Shown here: piece by piece, positions 1 to 8,419 of the stretch
Layout of the letters: every line of letters starts with the position of its first letter
How positions within the stretch are numbered: position 1 is the first letter of the stretch
Source of the DNA: Pseudomonadota bacterium
Lineage (GTDB): Bacteria; Pseudomonadota; Gammaproteobacteria; JAKAQQ01
DNA length: 64,000 nt
Reading direction: 5' to 3'
Assembly: GCA_027365475.1 (NCBI GenBank)
Contig: DAHXNI010000031.1
Span: 32,077-96,076, forward strand
The notes under the pieces: model-generated
Seen by the model: only the letters and a program-made list of their open reading frames with translations
Database searches by the model: none
Told to the model about the DNA's origin: nothing
Made by a program: the position numbers and the translations under genes

Positions 1-143
1 TCGGTGCGCACAGCGCCTTGCTCGCTGCGGATAAACAGAATCCACGACCCGCCCTTTATCTCCTGGCTACGCTTTTTTTTCTCACTGTGGGTCTGGTCCC
101 CAAAGCCATCTCCACTGCCCTCAAAGTCAGCTATGAGGTCTGA
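1..143 (+). CDS. ccmB: CcmB, heme exporter subunit (C-terminal fragment)
   Basis: Only the last 46 codons lie in the window; the reading frame is open from the left edge to a TGA at 141-143. The translation has a hydrophobic segment (LLATLFFLTVGLVPKAIS) near the end, as expected for the last membrane helix of CcmB, the membrane subunit of the CcmABCDE heme-handling complex. Sequence similarity of so short a piece is weak, so the call rests mainly on position: it ends 3 bases before ccmC and is followed by the whole ccm set in the usual order. Confidence 0.8.
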   Translation, partial: GAHSALLAADKQNPRPALYLLATLFFLTVGLVPKAISTALKVSYEV

Positions 144-146
144 TCC

Positions 147-887
147 ATGACCCAATTCAGCCTGTTTTTCCACCGCCTCGCATCGCCACCACATTTCTAT
201 GAACTCTCTAAACCCTGGGGCAGGGCTTTTTCCTGGATCGCGCTAGTCCTGATTCTGGTTGGCCTCTTCGGGGGTCTCTGGCTGGCACCACGCGATTTTC
301 AGCAAGGCAATGGTTTCCGCATCATGTATGTTCATGTACCGAGCGCCTGGATGTCTTTATTCGTGTTCATGGTAATGGCGGCGAGTGCCTTTGTAGGTCT
401 CGTTTGGCGTATGCGTTTGGCCTATGCCGTTGCTGCTGCTTCTGCGCCACTTGGAGCTGCCTTCACGGCTGTTGCGCTGGTCACGGGATCACTCTGGGGC
501 AAGCCAATGTGGGGAACCTATTGGGTATGGGATGCACGGCTTACTTCGGAGTTGATCCTGTTCTTCCTGTACCTTGGATTCATCACGCTCAACCGTTCAT
601 TTGAAGACCAGCAAACAGGTGATCGGGCAGCGGCGATTCTGGCTCTGGTGGGTGCGGTCGACATCCCGATTGTGCATTATTCTGTTGACTGGTGGCAAAC
701 CCTGCACCAGGGGTCGAGTTTCAAAGGGCTCACCTCGGAGATTGCGCCATCAATGCTGTGGCCGCTGCTCGTCATGATGACTGGATTCATGTTTTACTAC
801 GGATGGCTCGTCCTCTGGCGGACCCGTTCTGAGATTCTTTTGCGAGAATCAGACCGCGAGTGGACTAAGCGGGTTGTCGGATCATGA
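147..887 (+). CDS. ccmC: CcmC, heme exporter/chaperone-loading protein
   Basis: A 246-residue polytopic membrane protein of the heme-handling family. It carries the tryptophan-rich periplasmic motif WGTYWVWDARLTSELILF (about residues 118-135), which in this family presents heme to the chaperone CcmE, and conserved histidines in flanking loops (YVHVPSAW near residue 61; IVHYSVDWW near 175). About six membrane segments are visible, the usual number. The ATG follows ccmB directly and the stop overlaps ccmD by ATGA. CcmC transfers heme to the CcmE histidine for System I cytochrome c maturation. Confidence 0.97.
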   Translation: MTQFSLFFHRLASPPHFYELSKPWGRAFSWIALVLILVGLFGGLWLAPRDFQQGNGFRIMYVHVPSAWMSLFVFMVMAASAFVGLVWRMRLAYAVAAASAPLGAAFTAVALVTGSLWGKPMWGTYWVWDARLTSELILFFLYLGFITLNRSFEDQQTGDRAAAILALVGAVDIPIVHYSVDWWQTLHQGSSFKGLTSEIAPSMLWPLLVMMTGFMFYYGWLVLWRTRSEILLRESDREWTKRVVGS

Positions 888-1060
888 CGTCCCTGCATGA
901 ATTCCTGACCATGGGACGGTTCGGTGTATTTGTCTGGCCGGCGTTTGGATTTGGACTACTGGTGATGCTTTTCAATATCTACCTGGCCCACTGGCGCGAG
1001 AAATCTGCATTTCGGGAGGTGCGCGAAGTGCACCGTACTTCAGAGGAGAATCGCTCATGA
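884..1060 (+). CDS. ccmD: CcmD, small heme exporter subunit
   Basis: A 58-residue protein that is easy to miss. It starts at the ATG overlapping the ccmC stop (ATGA, 884-887) and ends with TGA at 1058-1060, overlapping ccmE. It has one membrane helix (FGVFVWPAFGFGLLVMLFNI, about residues 13-32) followed by a charged tail, the expected CcmD architecture. CcmD helps release holo-CcmE from the CcmABCD complex. The call rests on size, topology and position between ccmC and ccmE. Confidence 0.92.
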   Translation: MTSLHEFLTMGRFGVFVWPAFGFGLLVMLFNIYLAHWREKSAFREVREVHRTSEENRS

Positions 1061-1527
1061 CTCGGAGATACCAGCGTTTGGTGATGGTGCTTTTGATGCT
1101 GGGCTGTGTCTCCCTGGCCGTTGGGTTCGCGCTACGCGCTTTCAATGGGGATCTGCTCTACTACATTACTCCAACCCAACTTTATGAAGGACATGCGCCG
1201 GTCCGCGGACAGTTTCGTCTCGGGGGTATTGTCGAAAAAGGAAGCGTGACCCGCATTCCGGGCAGCATGACCGTGCGATTCACATTGACCGATTTCAAAC
1301 ATACGGTTCCTGTCGTGTATACGGGTATCCTGCCGGATCTCTTTCGAGTCGGGCAGGGGATTGTCGTAAGAGGCCGGATGGTGAGCGGTATCTTTCAGGC
1401 GACGCAGGTGCTTGCAAAGCACGGAGCCAAATACATGCCTCCAGGCATACACCAGCCTCACCCCTCACCGAATGAGGAAAAAATGCTGGCACTCAAGCGA
1501 GATCTAGGTGAGGGCACAAAGCCATGA
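1057..1527 (+). CDS. ccmE: CcmE, periplasmic heme chaperone
   Basis: This 156-residue protein has an N-terminal membrane anchor (about residues 8-28) and a periplasmic OB-fold domain. The heme-binding segment is LAKHGAKYMPPG (about 128-139), where the histidine binds heme covalently in characterised homologs; the usual Asp after that His is Gly here, while the Tyr and PP are kept. It receives heme from CcmC and delivers it to CcmF. It overlaps ccmD and ccmF by 4 nt each. Confidence 0.97.
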   Translation: MTRRYQRLVMVLLMLGCVSLAVGFALRAFNGDLLYYITPTQLYEGHAPVRGQFRLGGIVEKGSVTRIPGSMTVRFTLTDFKHTVPVVYTGILPDLFRVGQGIVVRGRMVSGIFQATQVLAKHGAKYMPPGIHQPHPSPNEEKMLALKRDLGEGTKP

Positions 1528-3524
1528 TCGCCGAAATCGGAGTCTACGCGCTCATCTTGGCACTTCTCCTGGCGCTCTCCCAGTCGTTCTTTGGTTTGGC
1601 GGGGGCGGCGACCAGGCGTCTGCGCTGGATGGCGGTGGCGCGTCCCGCCGCATATGGCCAGCTCTTTTTCATGGCGCTCTCTTACAGTTGTCTCACTTAT
1701 CTTTTTGTGATCAGTGATTACTCTGTTCGCTATGTTGCGAAATATTCCAACCCGTTGATGCCATTTTTCTACCGTGTGGCCGGGGTCTGGGGCGCACACG
1801 AGGGATCCATGATGCTCTGGCTCTTGGTGCTCGGGATCTGGACCGTTTTAGTCGCCATATTCAGTAGAAAACTGCCGGTTGAATTTTCGAGCCGTGTGCT
1901 TGGAGTCCTTGGAGTGATCTCGTCCGGGTTTTTCTTGTTCACATTGCTCACATCCAACCCTTTTGTGCGCATGCTGCCACCTGCGTTACATGGTGGCACA
2001 CTCAATCCAATACTGGAGGATCCGCTGCTCGTCATACATCCACCGATGCTGTATATGGGCTATGTGGGTCTGTCCGTGGCTTTCTCATTCTCAGTTGCCG
2101 CCTTGATCAGCGGACGTATGGATGCTGCCTGGGCCCGTTGGACACGTCCATGGACGCTTGCTGCATGGGTTTTTCTGACGATCGGGATCATCCTCGGAAG
2201 TTTTTGGTCCTACTATGAACTTGGCTGGGGCGGTTGGTGGTTTTGGGATCCAGTCGAGAATGCGTCCTTCATGCCTTGGCTCGTGGCGACAGCCCTCATC
2301 CACTCGCTTGCGGTCAGTGAGAAACGTGGGGCTTTTAAAAGCTGGACGGCGCTTCTTGCCATTGCTGGATTCTCATTGAGCCTGCTCGGTACGTTTCTGG
2401 TCCGATCCGGTGTGCTCATTTCGATTCATGCCTTCGCACTCGACCCCAAACGTGGCATGTTTATCTTGATCCTGCTTGGCGTGATGACCGTTTTGGCTTT
2501 GATTCTCTATCTATGGCGCGCACCACTCCTCTGGAATACGGGCGGGGGATTCCATTTCCTATCTCGGGAATCCTTTATTTTGTTCAATAACGTGTTGTTG
2601 ATTGCAGGCTGCGGTGCGGTCTTTCTGGGCACGATTTACCCTCTTTTTATCGAAGTGCTGGGTCTCGGAAAAATCTCGGTCGGTCCGCCCTATTTTGACC
2701 ACGTCTTCATCCCCATCATGTTCCCGCTATTTATCCTTATTGGCATCGGCCCCTTTGTGAGCTGGAAACGGGGGACCGGCTCCAAAATTTGGCGCCGCAT
2801 CCGCTGGCCATTTTTTTTCTGGTTCTTGGCTGCGCTGACGCTCATTCTGGTAGCGGTCCGTCAAAACTGGCCGATCGAAACGCTTTTGGGTACGGTCTTT
2901 GGTGTCTGGGTTCTCCTGACGGCGCTCATCGAACCGGTTCGTCGATTGGTTCTGCGTTTTCGAGGTGAACCCGCCCGTCTCACGCCCAGCGTCCTCGGTA
3001 TGAGCATTGCCCACTTCGGGGTTGGTGTGGTTGTCCTGGGGATTACCGTGAGCACGACGCTTGGAATCTGGAGGGATATGCCGCTCAAGCCCGGGCAAAG
3101 CTACCAAATGGCTGGATTTACCTATCGCTTTGACCGGATCCGCCCTGCACGGGGGCACAACTGGAAAGGGGTGCGGGCGACCTTTTCGATCCACCAGGGA
3201 CGGTCATCCTTTGCGATCGTGCATCCAGAAAAAAGACGGTTTTTCCCGGATGGGGGAACCACGACGAATGCGGCCATCGTGGGTGGTGTGCTGCACGACC
3301 TTTTTGTGTCGCTCGGCAATCCGCTCGGGAAGGGTCGCTGGAGTATCCGCTTTCGATATGAACCCATGGTGATTTTGGTCTGGTTAGGCGGGCTCATCAT
3401 GGCGCTGGGTGGTTTTCTCGCACTCTGTGACCGGCGCTACCGGATCCGGTTCGATGAGCCTCCCTATCTTCCTCTTGATGGACCCGGCCCATCTCCGGAT
3501 TCCGGAATGGAGTCTCATTCATGA
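1524..3524 (+). CDS. ccmF: CcmF, cytochrome c heme lyase subunit
   Basis: A 666-residue membrane protein with many helices and the family-defining WWD motif WGGWWFWDPVENASFMPWL (about residues 234-252). Conserved loop histidines are present, for example in LVIHPPMLYMGY near 170-180. CcmF with CcmH and CcmI ligates heme to reduced apocytochrome CxxCH motifs in the periplasm. Length is normal. Both ends are in 4-nt overlaps with neighbours, consistent with translational coupling. Confidence 0.98.
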   Translation: MIAEIGVYALILALLLALSQSFFGLAGAATRRLRWMAVARPAAYGQLFFMALSYSCLTYLFVISDYSVRYVAKYSNPLMPFFYRVAGVWGAHEGSMMLWLLVLGIWTVLVAIFSRKLPVEFSSRVLGVLGVISSGFFLFTLLTSNPFVRMLPPALHGGTLNPILEDPLLVIHPPMLYMGYVGLSVAFSFSVAALISGRMDAAWARWTRPWTLAAWVFLTIGIILGSFWSYYELGWGGWWFWDPVENASFMPWLVATALIHSLAVSEKRGAFKSWTALLAIAGFSLSLLGTFLVRSGVLISIHAFALDPKRGMFILILLGVMTVLALILYLWRAPLLWNTGGGFHFLSRESFILFNNVLLIAGCGAVFLGTIYPLFIEVLGLGKISVGPPYFDHVFIPIMFPLFILIGIGPFVSWKRGTGSKIWRRIRWPFFFWFLAALTLILVAVRQNWPIETLLGTVFGVWVLLTALIEPVRRLVLRFRGEPARLTPSVLGMSIAHFGVGVVVLGITVSTTLGIWRDMPLKPGQSYQMAGFTYRFDRIRPARGHNWKGVRATFSIHQGRSSFAIVHPEKRRFFPDGGTTTNAAIVGGVLHDLFVSLGNPLGKGRWSIRFRYEPMVILVWLGGLIMALGGFLALCDRRYRIRFDEPPYLPLDGPGPSPDSGMESHS

Positions 3525-4075
3525 AGCGTGGTCTGCGCTACGTGATTTTTGTAGTCCCCGTGCTACTGATGGTCGGGTTTCTGGGTATTCTCTGGGCTGG
3601 ACTGGGTCACAACCCATCGATCGTCCCATCCCCGCTGATTGGCAAGTCTGCTCCTACGTTAATACTCCCTCGACTCAGGCATCCCGCGCAGATGGTCAAC
3701 CGGTCCTATTTCCTGGGTCATGTGACGCTTTTGAATGTCTGGGCAAGCTGGTGTATTTCCTGCCGTTACGAGCATCCAACGCTGCTTTGGCTCAAGCGCA
3801 AGGGAGTGCGTATTTTGGGTGTGGACTATAAGGATAAACGGACCGCAGCACTTGATTACCTCAGAAAAAATGGCAACCCGTACCAGGAAGTTGTGTTTGA
3901 TCGACGGGGACTCACAACGATCAACTGGGGTGTCTATGGCACTCCTGAGACCTTTGTGGTGGGCCCGCATGCGATTATTCGCTACAAGTATGTCGGTCCC
4001 ATTTCACTCCGGGTCGCCCGCCGGGTAATTTACCCCTTGGTACGACGGCTTGATAGCGATGGACCTTCCACATGA
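3521..4075 (+). CDS. ccmG: CcmG/DsbE, thiol-disulfide reductase for cytochrome c maturation
   Basis: A 184-residue thioredoxin-fold protein tethered by an N-terminal helix (about residues 8-28). The active site is WASWCISCRYEHP with Cys78 and Cys81; the CISC dipeptide differs from the common CPTC/CVPC. The cis-Pro loop and acidic region GVYGTPETF (about 143-151) are the features that separate CcmG from general thioredoxins. It reduces apocytochrome or CcmH thiols before heme attachment. Confidence 0.96.
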   Translation: MKRGLRYVIFVVPVLLMVGFLGILWAGLGHNPSIVPSPLIGKSAPTLILPRLRHPAQMVNRSYFLGHVTLLNVWASWCISCRYEHPTLLWLKRKGVRILGVDYKDKRTAALDYLRKNGNPYQEVVFDRRGLTTINWGVYGTPETFVVGPHAIIRYKYVGPISLRVARRVIYPLVRRLDSDGPST

Positions 4076-4506
4076 CCCGTGCATATTTTTTGTTCTGCCT
4101 CATTTGTCTACTGGCCTTGCCGGGTCGAGCGTATGCCATCGAAAATCACCCGCCACTTGCCAATCCTGTGCTTGAATCCCGATATGAACATCTGACCGAA
4201 GAAATACGTTGCCTGGTTTGCCAGGACCAGAATATTGCGAACTCGCCTGCGCCGTTGGCTGCGGATCTGCGCTATGAGGTTCGACGGATGCTCAAGGCCG
4301 GACGAAGCAACCGCGGTATCAAAGCCTACTTGGTTCACCGCTACGGTGATTTTGTTCTGTTTAAGCCCCCACTTCAGTCGGATACCTGGGTGCTCTGGTT
4401 TGGCCCCTTTCTGGCTGTTGCTGCAGGATTGATCCTGGTGGCTGTGCTGGCCTGGCAGCGGCACCGCACCTACCGAAAAGAACACCATGAGGCGCTGACA
4501 CCATGA
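4072..4506 (+). CDS. ccmH: CcmH/CycL, apocytochrome thiol reductant
   Basis: A 144-residue protein with a signal peptide (about 1-22), the RCLVCQDQNIANS motif holding Cys47 and Cys50, and a C-terminal membrane helix (about 101-124). This is the short CcmH form; the TPR part fused to it in E. coli is here the separate ccmI. It takes part in resolving the disulfide of apocytochrome c before ligation by CcmF. It overlaps ccmG and ccmI by ATGA. Confidence 0.96.
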   Translation: MTRAYFLFCLICLLALPGRAYAIENHPPLANPVLESRYEHLTEEIRCLVCQDQNIANSPAPLAADLRYEVRRMLKAGRSNRGIKAYLVHRYGDFVLFKPPLQSDTWVLWFGPFLAVAAGLILVAVLAWQRHRTYRKEHHEALTP

Positions 4507-5702
4507 TTTTTGTCCTGATCGCACTTATTTTGACGGCTTTGGCCATCCTGACTCTCTGGTGGCCGCTCAAACGGGCTCGCCGGGTTCCGGGTACATCGAC
4601 CGATGCCTTTAATCAGCAGCTTGGAGAAGATGCGTTCCGTGAGCTGGAGGAAGAAGTGTCTCGTGGTGATCTCGACGCTTCTGAACTGACTCGAGCGCAG
4701 GATGATGTCCAGAAAAACCTAGACACTTCTCGATCGGCCGTCGATCCGGATGCACGGATATACCTGTCCCGGGCGGAACCCTTTGGCGTGACTGTTGTGG
4801 CGCTCGTCTCTGCCGCTGTTTTGGCATTCTGGTTTTTTGGAAACTGGAGAAGCGCCATATTGGGCGTGCATGAGGCGAGCCATCATTCACTGGTGCGTGC
4901 GATTGACCATTTTGGTGTGCACCTTCGCAAGCATCCGAATGACATCGCGGGCTGGAAGGTCTATGCCCGTGCAGAAATTGTTCTGGGCCATTATGCCGAG
5001 GCAGCCCAAGCGTATCAGAAGCTGCTTCGTCTTCCGGCGAACTCGGATCACATGGCCACTTTGGCTGATTATGGGGAAACGCTCATTCTCGAGCACCCCA
5101 CTCATTTTGACCGAACAGAGAATCGTATTTTCAACGAGGTTCTCGCGAAACAACCCGAAAACTCCAAGGCGCTCTGGTACGGGGGATTGCTTGCGCTCGC
5201 GGTTCAACACGATGTGCCACTCGCGATACGGCGTTTCCGCCATCTCCTTGAAGACGGGCCTTTGCCACCGGCCTTTGCAGCAATCGTCCGGGAGCGAATC
5301 GTGGCCCTTGGCGGAAAGGTTCCGGCCATATGGCATCCCAGGGAACTTCGGATCCGGGTGGGTTGGGCGAAGAGTCTCAACCGGAAGCCGGAGTTACCGG
5401 CAACACTTTATGTGTATGTCGGGCCCGATCGCCCACATGCCCCTCCAATATGGGTCCGCCGGGTGACGGTGAACCGTTTGCCTGTTACCGTGATCCTGGA
5501 CGCTTCGGATGCGATGCTCGCAACTTCTGGATTTGCGTCCAATGTTTCTTATCGGATCGGTGCGCGCCTTGCCCCTCAGGACAGCCGGGGGATGGGACAC
5601 CATGACTTTCAGGGAAGGCAAGCGCTCGCCGGACGCCTGTTCCGGGGCAATCCGCTGATCCGGATTGCTCTTGAGTCGCCTCATCCACTGCACGGGTCTT
5701 GA
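4503..5702 (+). CDS. ccmI: CcmI/CycH, apocytochrome c chaperone with TPR domain
   Basis: A 399-residue protein. The N-terminus has a membrane helix (about 2-21), a cytoplasmic acidic/charged segment and a second helix (about 95-115), followed by TPR-like helical repeats around residues 130-240 and a C-terminal beta-rich region. This matches CcmI/CycH, which binds the C-terminal helix of apocytochrome c and delivers it to CcmFH. It is the last ccm gene and ends 62 bases before the cbpA start. Confidence 0.93.
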   Translation: MIFVLIALILTALAILTLWWPLKRARRVPGTSTDAFNQQLGEDAFRELEEEVSRGDLDASELTRAQDDVQKNLDTSRSAVDPDARIYLSRAEPFGVTVVALVSAAVLAFWFFGNWRSAILGVHEASHHSLVRAIDHFGVHLRKHPNDIAGWKVYARAEIVLGHYAEAAQAYQKLLRLPANSDHMATLADYGETLILEHPTHFDRTENRIFNEVLAKQPENSKALWYGGLLALAVQHDVPLAIRRFRHLLEDGPLPPAFAAIVRERIVALGGKVPAIWHPRELRIRVGWAKSLNRKPELPATLYVYVGPDRPHAPPIWVRRVTVNRLPVTVILDASDAMLATSGFASNVSYRIGARLAPQDSRGMGHHDFQGRQALAGRLFRGNPLIRIALESPHPLHGS

Positions 5703-5726
5703 TCGTGCCAGAAGGCACACCCGCTT

Positions 5727-5732
5727 TATAAT
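5727..5732 (+). promoter_or_regulatory. TATAAT -10 box upstream of cbpA
   Basis: A perfect TATAAT lies 32 bases before the cbpA ATG. No good -35 is seen at 16-18 bases, so this is a partial promoter call. It suggests cbpA can be transcribed separately from the ccm operon. Confidence 0.4.
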
Positions 5733-5764
5733 CTTCACGATTTTCTGTCAAAGACTCGAACTCC

Positions 5765-6673
5765 ATGGAATACCAAGACTATTATCAGATCCTAGGCGTC
5801 AAGCGGGATGCGAGCGAGCAGGAAATCAAAAAGTCCTATCGCCGGCTTGCCCGAAAGTATCATCCAGACGTCTCGAAAGAGCCGGCTGCCGAGGAACGGT
5901 TCAAGAACATTTCGATGGCCTACGAAGTTCTTGGCAACCCCGAGAAGCGTCGGGCCTACGACCAGTTGGGCGCGCATGCCCCAGGCCAGGATTTTCGCCC
6001 GCCACCGGACTGGGAGCAGCGTTATGGAACGGCAGGTGATTTCTCAGAAATGAATTTTTCTGATCTTTTTGAGCAGATCCTTGGTGGGATGAATACCAGT
6101 CGGGCCCGGAGTTCGAGAGACTCGGGGCGCGCTGGTTTTCAGAGAACTGCAGCACCGAGCCTATCGGCGGAGACGCACATCAGCCTCGAAGAAGCTTTTT
6201 CAGGTACGGAACGCATGGTCGATCTGGATGGTCAGCGTTTAAGAATCCGGATCCCCAAAGGTTGTCAAGATGGTCAAAAGTTGCGCGTTCCGGTTCGCGC
6301 ACGCAAGGGATGGGCTCGTCTCGGAGGAGGGGGCGATCTCCAGATCACGATCCGGATTGACCCGCATCCGCTTTACCAGTTCGTGGGTGATCGACTCGAG
6401 ATGGAGATCATATTGACTCCGCCTGAAGCGGTCCTCGGGACGGAAATCGAAATTCAGACTCTCCATGGAAGAGTACGACTCAAAGCGCCAGCCGGCACGG
6501 ACTCAGGCAAAGTCTTGCGGTTGGACCACAAGGGGATGCCGCACCCGGGGGTAGGGTTCGGAGACCTCTACGTCCGCATTCGCATCATTTCTCCCCGAGA
6601 CATGAGTGACCGCGAGCGTCAACTCTACCGTGAATTGCTCGAGATTCAGAATAGAAATCCGGCCAAACGGTAA
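5765..6673 (+). CDS. cbpA: CbpA-type DnaJ co-chaperone
   Basis: A 302-residue class-B J protein. The J domain occupies about residues 1-70 with the HPD motif at 33-35 (KYHPDVSK), a Gly/Phe-poor linker follows to about 125, and two substrate-binding C-terminal domains end at about 295. The zinc-finger domain of true DnaJ is absent, which fits CbpA. It stimulates DnaK ATPase, and E. coli CbpA also binds curved DNA; the latter is not testable here. No cbpM modulator follows. Confidence 0.9.
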   Translation: MEYQDYYQILGVKRDASEQEIKKSYRRLARKYHPDVSKEPAAEERFKNISMAYEVLGNPEKRRAYDQLGAHAPGQDFRPPPDWEQRYGTAGDFSEMNFSDLFEQILGGMNTSRARSSRDSGRAGFQRTAAPSLSAETHISLEEAFSGTERMVDLDGQRLRIRIPKGCQDGQKLRVPVRARKGWARLGGGGDLQITIRIDPHPLYQFVGDRLEMEIILTPPEAVLGTEIEIQTLHGRVRLKAPAGTDSGKVLRLDHKGMPHPGVGFGDLYVRIRIISPRDMSDRERQLYRELLEIQNRNPAKR

Positions 6674-6800
6674 TCAGCATGGATTCCGTTTTCCAGAGCC
6701 TGGAGAATGCGACTGTGAAGGGTATGTCTGGGTCGCAAAACACCGGATGGCACCCAGTCCGGCGGGTGTCGTTCCCGCCCAAGCAGAGGATACCTGAAGG

Positions 6801-7271
6801 GTGGGTCTGAGGGACTCTCCGATTGCGATACGGCCGGTCGTGCCAGACGACTTTCCGGCCTGGAGCGTGCTTTGGGAGCGGTATAACAACTTTTACGGAA
6901 GAAAAGGTCCAGATGCCTTGCCTTTGGAAGTCACGCGTACGACCTGGGCACGCTTTTTGGATCCCGACGAGCCTATCCATGCTCTCGTCGCCGAACGCTC
7001 CGGTGATGTGCTCGGTTTGGCGCACTTCCTGTTCCATCGCAGTACGATCCAGATCCAACCGGACTGTTATCTTAGGGATCTTTATACAGATGAAGCTGTC
7101 AGAAGGCAGGGGATCGGTCGCGCGCTCATCCATGCCGTCTGTGAGCGTGCCCAAGCAGCTGGTTCCACACGCGTCTATTGGCAGACACATGAGACGAATG
7201 CGCTTGCCATGCGACTCTATGATCAGCTCGCCATGAAATCCGGATTCATCGTATATGATCGGATTCTGTGA
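6801..7271 (+). CDS. GNAT-family N-acetyltransferase
   Basis: A 156-residue protein starting at GTG. The acetyl-CoA pyrophosphate loop is visible as RRQGIGRALI (about 111-120), preceded by the beta-strand YLRDLYTDEAVR and followed by the C-terminal NALAMRLYDQLA helix and the ending MKSGFIVYDRIL. The substrate cannot be predicted. It stands alone between cbpA and a long non-coding gap. The GTG start has a GAAGG-like sequence a few bases upstream; no in-frame ATG is better placed. Confidence 0.85.
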   Translation: MGLRDSPIAIRPVVPDDFPAWSVLWERYNNFYGRKGPDALPLEVTRTTWARFLDPDEPIHALVAERSGDVLGLAHFLFHRSTIQIQPDCYLRDLYTDEAVRRQGIGRALIHAVCERAQAAGSTRVYWQTHETNALAMRLYDQLAMKSGFIVYDRIL

Positions 7272-7627
7272 TTCGGGATACGACAGGAAAAGCAGTGCAC
7301 CTCGGTAAGGGCGAGACCCTCCCAAACCAGTAAGTACAATGGCCCTTACCCCCTTTGCAACTCGCTCCCCTGAGCGCTGATAGCACGTGCCAGACTCGCT
7401 GACCCTGCCGGATGGAGAGCCACGGCTCACAGTTTGTCGGGCATGTACCGTCCCTGCAGAGCCGAAAAAGAGATCTGGCTGGTTGGTCTTCACCCGATGG
7501 GTCACGAAAGCTGAAAGCCAAGCCAGGCCGCTGCTTCCTTTTTGCAATCAAGAGCGCTGATCCCAGCTGCTCCGGCCATGCAATGACTCAAATGAGCTAG
7601 ATTATTATTATGTAGAATATCTTATAA

Positions 7628-7640
7628 GGTGTATAACACC
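7628..7640. promoter_or_regulatory. Inverted repeat GGTGT-ATA-ACACC
   Basis: A perfect 5-bp inverted repeat with a 3-bp centre, upstream of the transporter gene and 21 bases before a TATAAT box. Its size and symmetry suit a dimeric regulator. No regulator can be named. Confidence 0.4.
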
Positions 7641-7646
7641 ATGATA

Positions 7647-7660
7647 TCTAACAAGTTAGA
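7647..7660. promoter_or_regulatory. Inverted repeat TCTAAC-AA-GTTAGA
   Basis: A perfect 6-bp inverted repeat with a 2-bp centre, ending one base before TATAAT at 7662-7667. A protein bound here would overlap the promoter spacer, which suggests repression. This is inference from position. Confidence 0.4.
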
Positions 7661-7698
7661 ATATAATTGCCGTATGGCATTGCTATGTATGTCAAAAA

Positions 7699-7712
7699 GG
7701 TTTATATAAACC
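7699..7712. promoter_or_regulatory. 14-bp perfect palindrome GGTTTATATAAACC
   Basis: Every base is symmetric. It lies about 30 bases downstream of the TATAAT box and about 77 bases before the transporter start codon, so it would fall in the 5' untranslated region or act as a third operator. Confidence 0.4.
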
Positions 7713-7788
7713 CGAGAGGCAGCACAACCCTCTGTAAGGAGATGGGGCCTGCCTTCTGTGACAAACCCAACCATTGAGGTCCAATACG

Positions 7789-8367
7789 ATGAACAGTCGA
7801 AATACGATCCTCTCGGCTTTTGGTTTTTTTCTCATTGCACTCACTCTGTGGCTGCATGGCCTCGCTCCAGCGGGGTGGAGTCATGGCGACCTGAACTCGG
7901 TTTATGGAGGCTTCCAACTTGCGGTTGGCCTCCTGTTATTGATTCTCGCCATTCTTTCGACGCTGAACGGTGAGCATCCCTTCGATGCCCTCGTTTTCTT
8001 TGCTCTGAGCACCATGGCCCTGATTTATGCTTTGCCGAACTTCTCCCATGGGGGAGGTTCGATGAGCATGGGCGCACATGCTCTGGCGGGCTGGTTTTAC
8101 CTTTTCTGGGGCATTTACTTTTTCTTTCTCTGGTTTGGAGCGCTCAAAACCCATCCGACGGTTCACATGCTTTTTCTGCTCGTAGCGTGGCTGACTTCCT
8201 TGTCTGCGGCCATCTTTGCCTTTTCCGGAGCGATGGGTTTCGTGGTTCTCACCGGCTACCTGATGCTGGTCTGGGGGATGGTATCCCTCTACATTTTCGC
8301 GGGATCCGCGCTCCATGCGCTCTGTGGTAAAAACTGCTTGCCCATGGGAAACAAGAATAAAGCCTGA
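7789..8367 (+). CDS. Acetate uptake transporter-like membrane protein (GPR1/FUN34/YaaH-like)
   Basis: A 192-residue protein with about six membrane helices. The repeated glycine-containing pattern (YGGFQLAVGLLLLILAIL, then GWFYLFWGIYFFFLW and GYLMLVWGMVSLYIF) and the C-terminal CLPMG match the family's helix pattern and its ending LPxG. That family (SatP/YaaH) moves acetate or succinate with protons. Similarity is by eye, so the substrate is open. The ATG at 7789 is chosen because TGAGG lies 9-10 bases upstream; a TTG at 7774 would leave no ribosome site. Confidence 0.65.
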   Translation: MNSRNTILSAFGFFLIALTLWLHGLAPAGWSHGDLNSVYGGFQLAVGLLLLILAILSTLNGEHPFDALVFFALSTMALIYALPNFSHGGGSMSMGAHALAGWFYLFWGIYFFFLWFGALKTHPTVHMLFLLVAWLTSLSAAIFAFSGAMGFVVLTGYLMLVWGMVSLYIFAGSALHALCGKNCLPMGNKNKA

Positions 8368-8386
8368 CCGGAGATCCTTGTGGCGA

Positions 8387-8413
8387 GGAGGATGGTGGTG
8401 TGAGCCATCCTCC
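8387..8413. terminator. Hairpin between convergent genes
   Basis: GGAGGATGG (8387-8395) and CCATCCTCC (8405-8413) form a perfect 9-bp stem with a 9-base loop between two convergent genes. Neither side has a convincing T-run, so it may be a weak or bidirectional terminator. Confidence 0.35.
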
Positions 8414-8419
8414 CAGATC

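Larger units (their letters stand above)
7272..7788 (+). other. Intergenic gap with AT-rich, palindrome-rich half
   Basis: No gene is supported in these 517 bases. The left half is ordinary GC content with no clear signal. From about 7600 the sequence becomes strongly AT-rich and carries three perfect inverted repeats (listed separately) and a TATAAT at 7662-7667. The region is best read as the control region of the downstream transporter gene. Confidence 0.6.

Noticed and set aside
2727..3194. Long minus-strand frames within ccmF
   Set aside because: Antisense to a strongly conserved gene; GC-rich DNA often leaves such frames open.
6585..7547. A 320-residue minus-strand frame opposite the GNAT gene
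   Set aside because: It is antisense to cbpA and GNAT coding sequence, has no recognisable domain and its composition is that of a shadow frame.
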